Positions 8,684 through 16,775 of a DNA stretch of 64,000 nucleotides are shown one piece after another (the stretch's first letter is position 1; each line of letters starts with the position of its first letter). The notes below the pieces were generated by a model that had not been told where the DNA came from, ran no database searches, and saw nothing but the letters and a program-made list of their open reading frames with translations. This DNA comes from Sphingobacterium lactis (lineage in GTDB: Bacteria > Bacteroidota > Bacteroidia > Sphingobacteriales > Sphingobacteriaceae): assembly GCF_011046555.1 (NCBI RefSeq), contig NZ_CP049246.1, positions 1,240,001 to 1,304,000 of the forward strand, written 5' to 3'. Position numbers and translations under genes: made by a program.

Positions 8684-9604
8684 ATGGCTAAAATAATTCT
8701 TGCCGGAGGATCCGGAACATTGGGAAATATGCTCTGTGCAGCGTTTAGAGATGAAGATAACGAAATCATCGTCCTGACCCGTCAGGACATGAAAAGGCAT
8801 CATCCCCACGTCGACTTTGTCCATTGGGACGGTAAGTCGTTGGGCGATTGGTGCAAGGAACTGGAAGGTGCCGATTATGTGATCAACCTGTCCGGCTCCA
8901 ATATCAAGACCCGCTTTACCGAAAAGAATAAAGAGCTGCTGGTGCGGTCCAGGGTCGAACCCACCAAGGTATTGGGCGAGGCCATTGCAAAAGCGGAAAA
9001 CCCACCCAGGGTTTGGATGAACTTCTCGGGGGTTTCCATTTACAACAATGCCCCCACGCTACAGGATGAAACAGGAACCCAGTATGCCGACGATTTCATG
9101 AGCTCCATCGTTAAAAAATGGGAGAGGACCTTTCTGGAGGCCAAGACGCCCAGGACCGAAAAGGTGATCCTTCGCATGAGCCCCATTCTGAGCAAAGGTT
9201 CCGGCATGTTCCCCGAACTGTACCCAATTACTAAGCTAGGCCTCGGCGGACCTGTGGGTGATGGAAAGCAACTGGTTTCGTGGATACATGAAGATGATTT
9301 TGTCGGGTTATTGACCTGGTTGGTCAGCCTGGAAAAGCATGAAGCGATCTACCACCTGTGCAGTCCAAATCCGGTGAGTAATGCCGAATTCATGGCCGCA
9401 CTGCGAAAAGCTGCAGGTGCGAAATTTGGTCTGCCGCTCCCTGCCTTTATGGCCAAGATCGGATCGGCCGTGAAGGGAATGGATCCAAGCCTGATCCTCG
9501 ATTCGGTGCCTGTAACAACAATATTAACCTTAAAAAATGGCTATACGTTTAAATTTCCCTATATTCAGCCCGCGTTAAATCAATTAATTAAATCATCAAC
9601 TTAA
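8684..9604 (+). CDS. TIGR01777-family NAD-dependent epimerase/dehydratase-like protein
   Basis: A 306-residue short-chain-dehydrogenase-fold protein. The N-terminal GGSGTLGNML is the NAD-binding glycine motif. INLSGSNIKTRFTEKNKELL followed by SRVEPTK (about 67-95) is typical of the TIGR01777/SDR39U1 group, and the C-terminal part (VPVTTILTLKNGYTFKFPYI) resembles the DUF1731 domain. Members have no well-defined reaction. It is one base downstream of the FAD oxidoreductase and 7 bp upstream of the YeiH-type gene, so the three form one transcription unit. Confidence 0.88.
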   Translation: MAKIILAGGSGTLGNMLCAAFRDEDNEIIVLTRQDMKRHHPHVDFVHWDGKSLGDWCKELEGADYVINLSGSNIKTRFTEKNKELLVRSRVEPTKVLGEAIAKAENPPRVWMNFSGVSIYNNAPTLQDETGTQYADDFMSSIVKKWERTFLEAKTPRTEKVILRMSPILSKGSGMFPELYPITKLGLGGPVGDGKQLVSWIHEDDFVGLLTWLVSLEKHEAIYHLCSPNPVSNAEFMAALRKAAGAKFGLPLPAFMAKIGSAVKGMDPSLILDSVPVTTILTLKNGYTFKFPYIQPALNQLIKSST

Positions 9605-9611
9605 ACTTTTT

Positions 9612-10865
9612 ATGTCGGGAAAATCTTTTGTTCTTTCCGAAGATTGGGTAGTCGTTATTTTAGGGTTGGGTATCATTGCATTGGCACTGTTCGGTGTCAT
9701 CGTGCCGGTACCTAAATTTGGCTGGTCCAATGGTTCGGAGCTTAGTGAGAAGGTATTATCAATGCAAAACCTGGGCGCAATGGGATTACAGTTCCTGTTG
9801 GTCTATGGAACGGCTATCGTCGGCGCGGTTCTGCTCAAGAAGAGCGTGAAAGCCCTGCTGATTGTCTTTCCAATAATCTATGCACTAACCGTGCTGGCCC
9901 TTATACTGGCAGGGAATGTCGGTGTGAAGAGCTTCAACCTCGAAGCCGTTATCTTCAGTTTGGCGATCGGCCTGATCATCAGTAATTTTTTCAAACTTCC
10001 CTCTTGGTTCAAGGAGGCTTTGAGTACGGAACTCTATGTCAAGGTGGGTTTGGTTCTCCTAGGTACTACGGTCATCTTCGGCGATATTCTCAAGGCGGGT
10101 TCACTTGGTTTAGTTCAAGCCCTTGTTGTGGTGGTCTCCGTATGGTATTTTGCCTTCTGGATCTGTAAGAAATTAAAGATCGATAAGGAGATGTCCCTGA
10201 TGCTTTCCAGTGCGGTTTCCATCTGTGGGGTATCTGCTGCCATTGCAACTTCAGGAGCCATTCAAGGCGATAACAAAAAGCTGTCCTACGTCATTTCTCT
10301 AGTATTGATCACAGCGGTCCCGATGATGATCTTCATGCCCTATATGGCTGAATGGATGGGTCTTTCGCAGGAAGTGACCGGTGCTTGGCTAGGTGGTAGT
10401 ATCGATACTACTGGCGCCGTGGCTGCATCGGGTACCTTGGTGGGCGAGGAAGCCTTGAAGATCAGTACCATCGTGAAGTTCTCCCAGAATGTCCTCTTGG
10501 GTATTGCCGCTTTTTTCATCAGTATCTACTGGACGTATTCGAAATCCGTAGATGAGGAAACGAAACGTGATAAACCTACATTTAAACTGATTTGGGAGCG
10601 GTTCCCGAAATTTGTGGTCGGCTTTGTGTTTGTGTCCCTATTGTTTTCCTTTGTGATTTCCCCAGAGGTCAATGCCGGGATAAAAGATAGTTTAAAGAGT
10701 CTACAGGGGCTTTGGTTTGCCCTGGCATTCACTTCCATCGGTTTGGAGACGAATTTCAAGGATCTCTTTGTCCAAGAGAATAAAAAGCCACTCTATGCCT
10801 TTCTTATCGCACAGACCTTCAATATCGTGGTAACACTCATTCTAGCCTATACCTTATTCGGATAG
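9612..10865 (+). CDS. YeiH/UPF0324-family putative sulfate exporter
   Basis: A 417-residue integral membrane protein with about eleven hydrophobic segments. Family hallmarks include LSSAVSICGVSAAIATSGAI (about 195-215), the IDTTGAVAASG stretch, and the C-terminal ALAFTSIGLETNFKDLF. The family is annotated as putative sulfate exporters, largely by analogy, and the transported solute here is not known. It is the last gene of the three-gene plus-strand unit that starts at 7249. No T-tract hairpin is obvious after it. Confidence 0.88.
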   Translation: MSGKSFVLSEDWVVVILGLGIIALALFGVIVPVPKFGWSNGSELSEKVLSMQNLGAMGLQFLLVYGTAIVGAVLLKKSVKALLIVFPIIYALTVLALILAGNVGVKSFNLEAVIFSLAIGLIISNFFKLPSWFKEALSTELYVKVGLVLLGTTVIFGDILKAGSLGLVQALVVVVSVWYFAFWICKKLKIDKEMSLMLSSAVSICGVSAAIATSGAIQGDNKKLSYVISLVLITAVPMMIFMPYMAEWMGLSQEVTGAWLGGSIDTTGAVAASGTLVGEEALKISTIVKFSQNVLLGIAAFFISIYWTYSKSVDEETKRDKPTFKLIWERFPKFVVGFVFVSLLFSFVISPEVNAGIKDSLKSLQGLWFALAFTSIGLETNFKDLFVQENKKPLYAFLIAQTFNIVVTLILAYTLFG

Positions 10866-11030
10866 GTTGCAGTCCTATTATCCCCTGGGCATGGTCCGGC
10901 TGGCAGATTTGCCTCCCAAAGCCATACCCAGAAGTTCTTTTTTTAGTCAACCGAACACGAAGAGAAGAAAATCAAAATATTTTATGCAATTTGGCCTGTA
11001 TATACATCATGTATACGAAAGATAAGGCAT

Positions 11031-11567
11031 ATGGATGAAAAAGAGCTCTTACAGTATTATCGGCAGACCGGCAGTTTGGATGCCTTGGGTAAGCTGTATG
11101 CTCCCTACATGTCACTCTTATATGGTGTATGCTACAAATACTTGCAGGATGCAGACCAGAGTCAGGATGCAGTTATGCAGATCTTTGATGAACTGATCCA
11201 GAAGCTTCGGATCCATGAGGTCGATAATTTCAAGAGTTGGGTGTATGTGTACGCGCGGAATTATTGCCTGATGCAGTTGCGGAAGGATAAGCGGGTCACC
11301 AAGGTCGATATCGAAGATCATCTGTATGAATCCGAACAGCGATTGGGCGGAACGGAAGAGAAGAAGTGGGAGGAAAGGGATTTCGAAAAACTGGAAAGTT
11401 GCATGTTGACCTTGAACCGAGAGCAGGAGCAATGTATCCGGATGTTTTATCTTGAACAGAAGTGTTACAAGGATATCGCCGACGAAACGGGGTATGGAAT
11501 TGCGAAAGTAAAGAGTTATATACAGAACGGCCGGCGGAACCTTAAAATATGTATGGAGAGTAAGTGA
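11031..11567 (+). CDS. ECF-type RNA polymerase sigma factor
   Basis: A 178-residue sigma-70-family protein without sigma regions 1 or 3. Region 2 spans about residues 15-85 (YGVCYKYLQDADQSQDAVMQ, then FKSWVYVYARNYCLMQLRK). Region 4 spans about 125-172 (LNREQEQCIRMFYLEQKCYK, then a helix-turn-helix KDIADETGYGIAKVKSYIQN). It overlaps the next gene through TGATG, so it is translationally coupled to its presumed anti-sigma factor. The 165-bp region upstream contains the inverted GTATA/TATAC arms of GTATATACATCATGTATAC (11000-11020 region), a possible autoregulatory site. Confidence 0.92.
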   Translation: MDEKELLQYYRQTGSLDALGKLYAPYMSLLYGVCYKYLQDADQSQDAVMQIFDELIQKLRIHEVDNFKSWVYVYARNYCLMQLRKDKRVTKVDIEDHLYESEQRLGGTEEKKWEERDFEKLESCMLTLNREQEQCIRMFYLEQKCYKDIADETGYGIAKVKSYIQNGRRNLKICMESK

Positions 11568-12199
11568 TGGAAAACAATTACCAATTGACAAGAATTCATA
11601 ATTACGTCATGGGGCTCATGAGTAAGGAGGATATGTATGCGATGGAACGTGAGGCGCTTGAGGATCCCTTTTTACAGGATGCCATTGACGGTTATAGATT
11701 GCAGAATGGGGTTGATGCACAGCAATTAAGCTTACTGCAGCAACGTCTGGCAAGAAAGCTGGAAACGAAGGCGGCGGATAAGCACAAGCGTTATTTCAGC
11801 TGGCAGCGTCTGACCATCGGTATGGCCGCAGCCGTGCTGTTCTTGGTGGCCTGTTCTTTGGTGTTCTTCAAATACCTCAATCAACAGAAAACTGTTCGTA
11901 CAACCGAGGTTATCCTGATGGAACAGGATATGCGCGTGCAGATGGAAACCTTGGCAAAGGCAGATGCCGAACCTACCTCAGGTTGGGGAGCGTTTGTGGA
12001 GACATTGAATTCCGAAATTCGTGACGTGTCCACGGCTGGCGATGTACAGGTGACGTTTGATGTCGTTGATGGTCGAGCGAAAAATATTTCCGTTCTCAAG
12101 ACCTCCGATCAAGAATTGGCAACACGCATTTCTTCCTTTATCCAACAACAGGTGGAATGGAAGGGCAAGCAGGGTGGATTGTCCATTCATATTCAATAA
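11567..12199 (+). CDS. Membrane anti-sigma-factor-like protein with TonB-like C-terminus
   Basis: About 210 residues. The cytoplasmic N-terminus (HNYVMGLMSKEDMYAMEREA, then EDPFLQDAIDGYRL) is like the N-terminal segment common in Bacteroidota anti-sigma proteins. One membrane helix follows (about 85-107, TIGMAAAVLFLVACSLVFF). The periplasmic end (WGAFVETLNSEIRD, then GDVQVTFDVVDGRAKNISVL) looks like a degenerate TonB C-terminal domain. The ATG at 11567 overlaps the sigma stop by one base; a GTG at 11564 is the alternative start. It presumably holds the sigma factor at the membrane. No zinc-binding HxxxCxxC motif is present, so the contact differs from ZAS-type anti-sigmas. Confidence 0.75.
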   Translation: MENNYQLTRIHNYVMGLMSKEDMYAMEREALEDPFLQDAIDGYRLQNGVDAQQLSLLQQRLARKLETKAADKHKRYFSWQRLTIGMAAAVLFLVACSLVFFKYLNQQKTVRTTEVILMEQDMRVQMETLAKADAEPTSGWGAFVETLNSEIRDVSTAGDVQVTFDVVDGRAKNISVLKTSDQELATRISSFIQQQVEWKGKQGGLSIHIQ

Positions 12200-12202
12200 A
12201 CG

Positions 12203-12240
12203 AACAAAGGCTGCAGTTGAAATTGCAGCCTTTGTTTGTT
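12203..12240. terminator. Bidirectional terminator between convergent genes
   Basis: AACAAAGGCTGCA (12203-12215) pairs perfectly with TGCAGCCTTTGTT (12224-12236), a 13-bp stem with an 8-base loop. T-rich sequence follows on the plus strand. It lies between the anti-sigma gene and the convergent nitroreductase gene. Confidence 0.88.
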
Positions 12241-12263
12241 TATGAATGGTAATGCTTATTCCA

Positions 12264-12830
12264 TTATTCTTCCCAACGGATTTTCTCTTCAATTGGGCTG
12301 CGTACAGGCTCTCTAGGCTCAGCTTCGGTATGGCCCATGTAGAAGAAACCGATACAGCGTTGGTTTTCTTCCAGATTTAGGAATGGTCCGATATGGTTGA
12401 TCAGGCCTGGGCTTGCCCAGTAACCGCCGATACCCATCGATGAAGAAGCCAACCACATGTTTTCTACAGCACATGCCGTTGCAGCCAATTCTTCCCATTC
12501 CGGTAAATCACCCGTATAGTTTACGACGATGGCAATGGCAACATTGGATTGTGTCGCTTTCTTCGCCATGTTCTGCTCGGTCATTTCGGTATACTTCTCT
12601 GCAGGGGTAACGGATTTATAGATCCGCGCCAATTCCTCGCCCAAACGGTTCAGGCCTTCCTTGCGGAATACCACAAAGCGCCAAGGTTGTGTACGTTTGT
12701 GTGTTGGGGCAGCATTTGCTGCCTCCAATATGGTCAGGATATCCTCACGGCTTACTTCTTGATCGGTAAAATTCGCTTGGAATACCGCTCTTCTCAATTG
12801 AATAGCTTTTAAAACTTCGTTTTGTTGCAT
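12264..12830 (-). CDS. Nitroreductase-family flavoprotein
   Basis: A 188-residue FMN-dependent NAD(P)H oxidoreductase-fold protein. The N-terminal RRAVFQANFTDQEVSREDIL, followed by APTHKRTQPWRFVVFR, is the standard nitroreductase opening that binds FMN. GIGGYWASPG near residue 140 and the C-terminal IGFFYMGHTE are also typical. The size matches the small YdjA-like branch. The physiological substrate is unknown. It lies 40 bp downstream of pepT on the same strand, so the two may be co-transcribed. Confidence 0.9.
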   Translation of the reverse strand: MQQNEVLKAIQLRRAVFQANFTDQEVSREDILTILEAANAAPTHKRTQPWRFVVFRKEGLNRLGEELARIYKSVTPAEKYTEMTEQNMAKKATQSNVAIAIVVNYTGDLPEWEELAATACAVENMWLASSSMGIGGYWASPGLINHIGPFLNLEENQRCIGFFYMGHTEAEPREPVRSPIEEKIRWEE

Positions 12831-12870
12831 AAATCTTCTATTTAATACGCTTTCGTAAATTTATTTTTCG

Positions 12871-14127
12871 TTATTGGGATACCTCTTCCCATAGTGCGGC
12901 AATATGTAGGATCGTCAAGACTGCTTTCTGCATATCCTGAACGGACACCCATTCCTGCTTACCATGGAAGGCATGTCCGCCCGCAAAGATGTTCGGACAG
13001 GGAAGTCCCATGAAGGACAATCTGGATCCATCGGTTCCGCCACGGATGCTACGTTTTTCGGCTTTCATACCTGCACGCTCGATTCCCATCATGGCAATCT
13101 CCACAACTCGCGAATGCTGATCCAATACTTCTTTCATGTTGCGGTATTGCTCAGACACCTCAAAGGTATAGGTCGCACCATCGTATCGCGTGACAACACC
13201 TTTTACCAACGATTCCAATTCTGCTTCATGTTCCGCCAATTTCGCGGTGTCATGGTCACGGATAATGAAATGTAGGGTCGCTTCCTCCACCGTACCTTCG
13301 ATATTTGTGGGGTGCACAAATCCTTGCTTTGCATGGGTTGTCTCTGGAGAAAGGCGATCTTTCGGTAAGTTGTCAATGATATCTGCGGCAACTTTAATGG
13401 CATTGATCATCTTGCCCTTCGCATATCCAGGGTGAATCGAGATGCCGTGAATCTTGATGGTTACCCCATCGGCTGAAAACGTTTCGTCCTCGAGCGTTCC
13501 GGCACGTTCGCCATCCATAGTATAGCCATAATCAGCACCCAATTTCTTCAGGTCTACATGGTCAACACCACGACCGATCTCCTCATCCGGTGTGAACAGG
13601 ATCTTGATATCGCCATGCTTAATCTCTGGATTTGCCATCAATAACCGTGCGGCGTCCATAATTTCGGCAACACCAGCTTTATCATCGGCGCCTAATAGTG
13701 TTTTGCCACTTGCCGTAATCACATCGTTGCCAATTTGATCCTTCAAATCTGGATGTTCTGCCATCTTGATCACGATCTTGGGGTCGTCTGGCAATACCAG
13801 GTCCTGACCTTGGTAGTTGGCATGGACCAATGGTTTCACGTTCGTTCCGGATGAATCCGGGGAAGTGTCCACATGGGAACAGAAACAGATGGTCGGCACC
13901 TTTTTATCGGTATTGGATGGAATGGTGGCATAGACATAGCCCAGGTCGTCCAGATGAGCATCGGAAATACCCAACTGCTGTAATTCCTGGACAAGGATGC
14001 GGCTGAGGTCTTTCTGTTTCTCCGTCGAAGGAACGGTGCTGGATTGCACATCGGATTGTGTGTCAATCTGTACATATCGTTTGAAATTTTCAGCTACCTG
14101 AAAATCGGTGATGTTATTAATTTCCAT
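12871..14127 (-). CDS. pepT: Peptidase T (tripeptide aminopeptidase)
   Basis: A 418-residue M20-family zinc peptidase that removes the N-terminal residue of tripeptides in the cytoplasm. Metal-binding segments are visible: CFCSHVDTSPDSSG (His and Asp), LLGADDKAGVAEI, FTPDEEIGRGVDHV (the Glu-Glu pair), GERAGTLEDETFSADG, and the C-terminal NIFAGGHAFHGKQEWVSVQD (last His ligand). Length and order match PepT. A consensus -7 box, TAGTTTTG (14139-14132), ends only five bases from the ATG, so the mRNA may be leaderless. Confidence 0.95.
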   Translation of the reverse strand: MEINNITDFQVAENFKRYVQIDTQSDVQSSTVPSTEKQKDLSRILVQELQQLGISDAHLDDLGYVYATIPSNTDKKVPTICFCSHVDTSPDSSGTNVKPLVHANYQGQDLVLPDDPKIVIKMAEHPDLKDQIGNDVITASGKTLLGADDKAGVAEIMDAARLLMANPEIKHGDIKILFTPDEEIGRGVDHVDLKKLGADYGYTMDGERAGTLEDETFSADGVTIKIHGISIHPGYAKGKMINAIKVAADIIDNLPKDRLSPETTHAKQGFVHPTNIEGTVEEATLHFIIRDHDTAKLAEHEAELESLVKGVVTRYDGATYTFEVSEQYRNMKEVLDQHSRVVEIAMMGIERAGMKAEKRSIRGGTDGSRLSFMGLPCPNIFAGGHAFHGKQEWVSVQDMQKAVLTILHIAALWEEVSQ

Positions 14128-14131
14128 AGCA

Positions 14132-14139
14132 CAAAACTA
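14132..14139 (-). promoter_or_regulatory. -7 promoter box for pepT (TAGTTTTG)
   Basis: On the minus strand TAGTTTTG fits the Bacteroidota -7 consensus TAnnTTTG exactly. The last G is five bases before the pepT ATG, which puts the predicted transcription start at or next to the start codon. No clear -33 TTTG at 19-21 bp spacing was found. Confidence 0.5.
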
Positions 14140-14164
14140 CACAAATAAAAAACTCTTTACGCCA

Positions 14165-14199
14165 ACAACAGCCATCTATTCGTAATAAATGGCTGTTGT
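14165..14199 (-). terminator. Hairpin between the DUF4197 gene and pepT
   Basis: ACAACAGCCAT (14165-14175) pairs perfectly with ATGGCTGTTGT (14189-14199), an 11-bp stem with a 13-base loop. It lies downstream of the DUF4197 gene on the minus strand. The T-rich stretch that follows is interrupted, so termination may be partial. Confidence 0.55.
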
Positions 14200-14235
14200 A
14201 TAGGTCTTATCGGACATGGATGGGTACGATTTGAA

Positions 14236-15030
14236 CTATTGTTTATCGACCCAACCGAACACCTTATCCAGGATGCCTGAATTTCGGGCACCGCCAATAT
14301 TTTTGCGGATTTTCAATTCCTGATCGGCGACTTTCAGAAATAGCCCATCGATTGCCTTCTGCGTCACATACGCATTCAGATCGGTTTCGATCTTATTGCC
14401 CAACGGCAGGTTGTTATATGCACTGGTCAACTGTGTCCAGTAAGTTGACACATTGTTCTTGCCCATAGCGGACTGAACAATCGGACTGAATCTACTTGTC
14501 AGCTCCGAAGATGTGGTCCGTTTGAAGAAATTCGTCGCCGCATCCTGCTGTCCACTTAGTAAGATATTGAAAGCATCATTCACGGTCATTTTAGCTAATG
14601 AATTAACGAAAACTGTCGAAGCTTCCTTTACAGCAGTTTCTGCAGCACGGTTCATGCTCATGATAAATTGATCACATAGTTTGCCCATACCAACTGCACG
14701 AAGGGCAGATTCTACCTGTTGCGCTTCTTTGGGCATCAGAATCTTTACCGCAGCATCCCCAAGGAAACCATCCTTAACGGAAAGCGTCTGGATACTTTGT
14801 TGCAGTCCGCTGTTCAAGGCTTGCTTGATACCGGTATTTGCTTCTGCTTGAGTAATACTTCCCGTAGAAGAAGATGGGGTCTGTGTTTGTGTCGATCCCG
14901 ATCCGCCAGTATTTCCTGTGGCCGTACCTGTTCCTTGTGGAGGAAGTGTAAATCCACCTTGATTTAAGGTGTCGCAGCTCGAAAATAATAAGGCTAACGA
15001 GCCTGCAGCTAAAATATGTGCTAATTTCAT
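14236..15030 (-). CDS. DUF4197-family lipoprotein
   Basis: About 264 residues from the ATG at 15030. An upstream in-frame ATG (15096) would add 22 residues before the signal and is rejected. The product starts MKLAHILAAGSLALLFSSCD, a lipoprotein signal with lipobox LFSSC, then a Gly/Ser/Thr/Gln-rich linker and the DUF4197 domain (KQALNSGLQQSIQTLSVKDG, ESALRAVGMGKLCDQFIMSM, AVKEASTVFVNSLAKMTVND). The family is helical, cell-envelope located and of unknown function. The gene has hairpins on both sides and looks monocistronic. Confidence 0.85.
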   Translation of the reverse strand: MKLAHILAAGSLALLFSSCDTLNQGGFTLPPQGTGTATGNTGGSGSTQTQTPSSSTGSITQAEANTGIKQALNSGLQQSIQTLSVKDGFLGDAAVKILMPKEAQQVESALRAVGMGKLCDQFIMSMNRAAETAVKEASTVFVNSLAKMTVNDAFNILLSGQQDAATNFFKRTTSSELTSRFSPIVQSAMGKNNVSTYWTQLTSAYNNLPLGNKIETDLNAYVTQKAIDGLFLKVADQELKIRKNIGGARNSGILDKVFGWVDKQ

Positions 15031-15081
15031 GGTGCAATTTATGTTTTTTCTGTTTGTATTCCTGTCTAAAGCTATTAAAAT

Positions 15082-15136
15082 AAAAAAAGCGATCAATTGT
15101 TTTACTCCTATTGAAGTTTTAACAACTAATCGCTTT
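15082..15136 (-). terminator. Terminator downstream of the phosphodiesterase operon
   Basis: AAAGCGAT (15086-15093) and ATCGCTTT (15129-15136) form the base of a stem extended inward by TTGTT/AACAA. On the minus strand the stem is followed by seven T residues. It lies 20 bp past the stop of the endonuclease/exonuclease/phosphatase gene. Confidence 0.65.
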
Positions 15137-15155
15137 CCTGCTTATGGAAGCTAAA

Positions 15156-15995
15156 TTATTTTGGCCAGCTCAGCACAGCCATAACCGGGAAGTGATCCGA
15201 AGGGAATTTGCCCATGTAGGTATCTGTAAGCACGCCATATTTCTTTGCCTGAAAAGGCTTTGTGATAAAGATATGATCGATTCTGCCTTTTTCCTTGATA
15301 CCCTTTCCCCAACTGTTGAACGTTGAGTTAGGCTCATAAACGATAGGAGCGATTTCGTGTACATCCTGTACGACACCACTTTTGGATAGGGTGAAATACG
15401 CTTCGTTGTTCTCGTCGATATTAAAGTCACCAGTAAGGATCAACGGCAGGTCTTTCGCAAACTCCTTCGCTTTGGCCAGGATCAATTTTGCGCTTTCACG
15501 TCTTGCCTCTACACCAATATGGTCGAAGTGGGTGTTCATGAAAATAAACTTCTTCCCGTTTTTGTTGTCCTTGAAGATTCCCCAAGTGCAGATGCGCGGG
15601 AGGGCAGCGTCCCAACCTTTATTCGGTTTTTCGGTATCCGTTGCGGACAGCCAGAACGTTCCTGTCTTCTCGGCGGTAAATCTTTTGGTGTTGTAGAAAA
15701 TGGCCGAATGTTCGCCTTTCTCTGCACCGTCATCGCGGCCAACGCCAACATACTTGAATTCAGGTAGGCTTGCGGACATGTCGTTCAATTGTTCTTTGAA
15801 TGCTTCCTGAACGCCGAAGATATCAAACTCATGGAATTTGATGAGGTCCGTAACGCGTTCGTGGCGGTCAACCCAAAGGTTGCCAACATCGCCATCCGTT
15901 TTTAAACGGATATTGAAGGATGCCACATTCATTTGTTGAGCAAAAACTAGGGTCATGCTCAGTACTAGGTTTAGGGTGATTAGGATTTTTTTCAT
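15156..15995 (-). CDS. Secreted endonuclease/exonuclease/phosphatase-family hydrolase
   Basis: A 279-residue protein with an N-terminal signal peptide (MKKILITLNLVLSMTLVFAQ). The DNase I-like fold motifs appear in order: VASFNIRLKTDGD (Asn), FDIFGVQEAFKEQ (Glu), IFMNTHFDHIG (His), ILTGDFNIDENNE (Asp and Asn), RIDHIFITKPF, and PSDHFPVMAVL (terminal Asp-His). All metal and catalytic residues are present, so it should be an active phosphodiesterase or phosphatase. Secreted members attack nucleic acids, sphingomyelin or other phosphodiesters; the substrate here is unknown. It is one base downstream of the glycerophosphodiesterase gene. Confidence 0.88.
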   Translation of the reverse strand: MKKILITLNLVLSMTLVFAQQMNVASFNIRLKTDGDVGNLWVDRHERVTDLIKFHEFDIFGVQEAFKEQLNDMSASLPEFKYVGVGRDDGAEKGEHSAIFYNTKRFTAEKTGTFWLSATDTEKPNKGWDAALPRICTWGIFKDNKNGKKFIFMNTHFDHIGVEARRESAKLILAKAKEFAKDLPLILTGDFNIDENNEAYFTLSKSGVVQDVHEIAPIVYEPNSTFNSWGKGIKEKGRIDHIFITKPFQAKKYGVLTDTYMGKFPSDHFPVMAVLSWPK

Positions 15996-15996
15996 T

Positions 15997-16758
15997 TTAT
16001 TTTTTCAAAACTGTTTTCAGTAATTCGGGTTCATCGGTTGTGATGTAATCGATCTTCTGATCAATAAGGAACTGCATGTCTTCTTCTTTATTGACGGTCC
16101 ACGCATTTGTCTTCAGGTTCAAGTTCTTGAAATCCTGCACCCAAGTCGGGTTTTTCTTGAAGAGGGAGAAGTGGTAATCGATGCCGTCCAAGTTTGCAGC
16201 TTTTACTTCAGCAGGCGTTTTGTCGCCATTCAGGTAATGAACTTTTACCGTTTTGTCCAATTCCCTGAACTTCAAACAAGCGTCCCAATCGAAAGCAATG
16301 AATTCCACTAGGGCTTCAGCCTTCATTTTTTTCACGATGGCTAGTGAAAGCTCTACTGTTTTCATGGTTCTTTCCTTGCTGATTTCACTGGTCTTCAATT
16401 CATAGATCAATTTGGTGTTCTTTTGTTTAAGTCCTTCTTTCAGGTATTCTTCCACCGTAGGAATGGACTCGCCGTTATCATGTTTTTTAGCCAACAATTC
16501 TTTATATGTCAATTGCTCTATATCCAATCCATGGAAATCATGGTCATGGTTGACAACGAGTACATCGTCTTTCGTTAAGTGCACATCGAATTCTGTTCCC
16601 CATACACCTTGTTGTATGGCGGCATCCAGGGATGCGATGGAATTCTGAGGTACTTTCGTGTTCTTCCATGCACCGCGGTGAGCGATAATAGAGGTCTGCG
16701 CATTTAGTCCTACGTGTGCAACCACAGTCATCATGACAATTAATAGGGTCTTTTTCAT
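15997..16758 (-). CDS. Secreted glycerophosphodiester phosphodiesterase
   Basis: A 253-residue TIM-barrel GDPD protein with a signal peptide (MKKTLLIVMMTVVAHVGLNA). It shows SIIAHRGAWKNTKVPQNSIA (catalytic His-Arg), WGTEFDVHLTKDDVLVVNHD (Glu and Asp metal ligands, His) and the C-terminal NAWTVNKEEDM (Trp). It releases glycerol-3-phosphate from deacylated phospholipids, outside or in the periplasm. It lies between the NAGPA-like and the endonuclease/phosphatase-family genes at close spacing, consistent with a phosphodiester-scavenging operon. Confidence 0.92.
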   Translation of the reverse strand: MKKTLLIVMMTVVAHVGLNAQTSIIAHRGAWKNTKVPQNSIASLDAAIQQGVWGTEFDVHLTKDDVLVVNHDHDFHGLDIEQLTYKELLAKKHDNGESIPTVEEYLKEGLKQKNTKLIYELKTSEISKERTMKTVELSLAIVKKMKAEALVEFIAFDWDACLKFRELDKTVKVHYLNGDKTPAEVKAANLDGIDYHFSLFKKNPTWVQDFKNLNLKTNAWTVNKEEDMQFLIDQKIDYITTDEPELLKTVLKK

Positions 16759-16775
16759 GTTATGTATTTGGGTAA

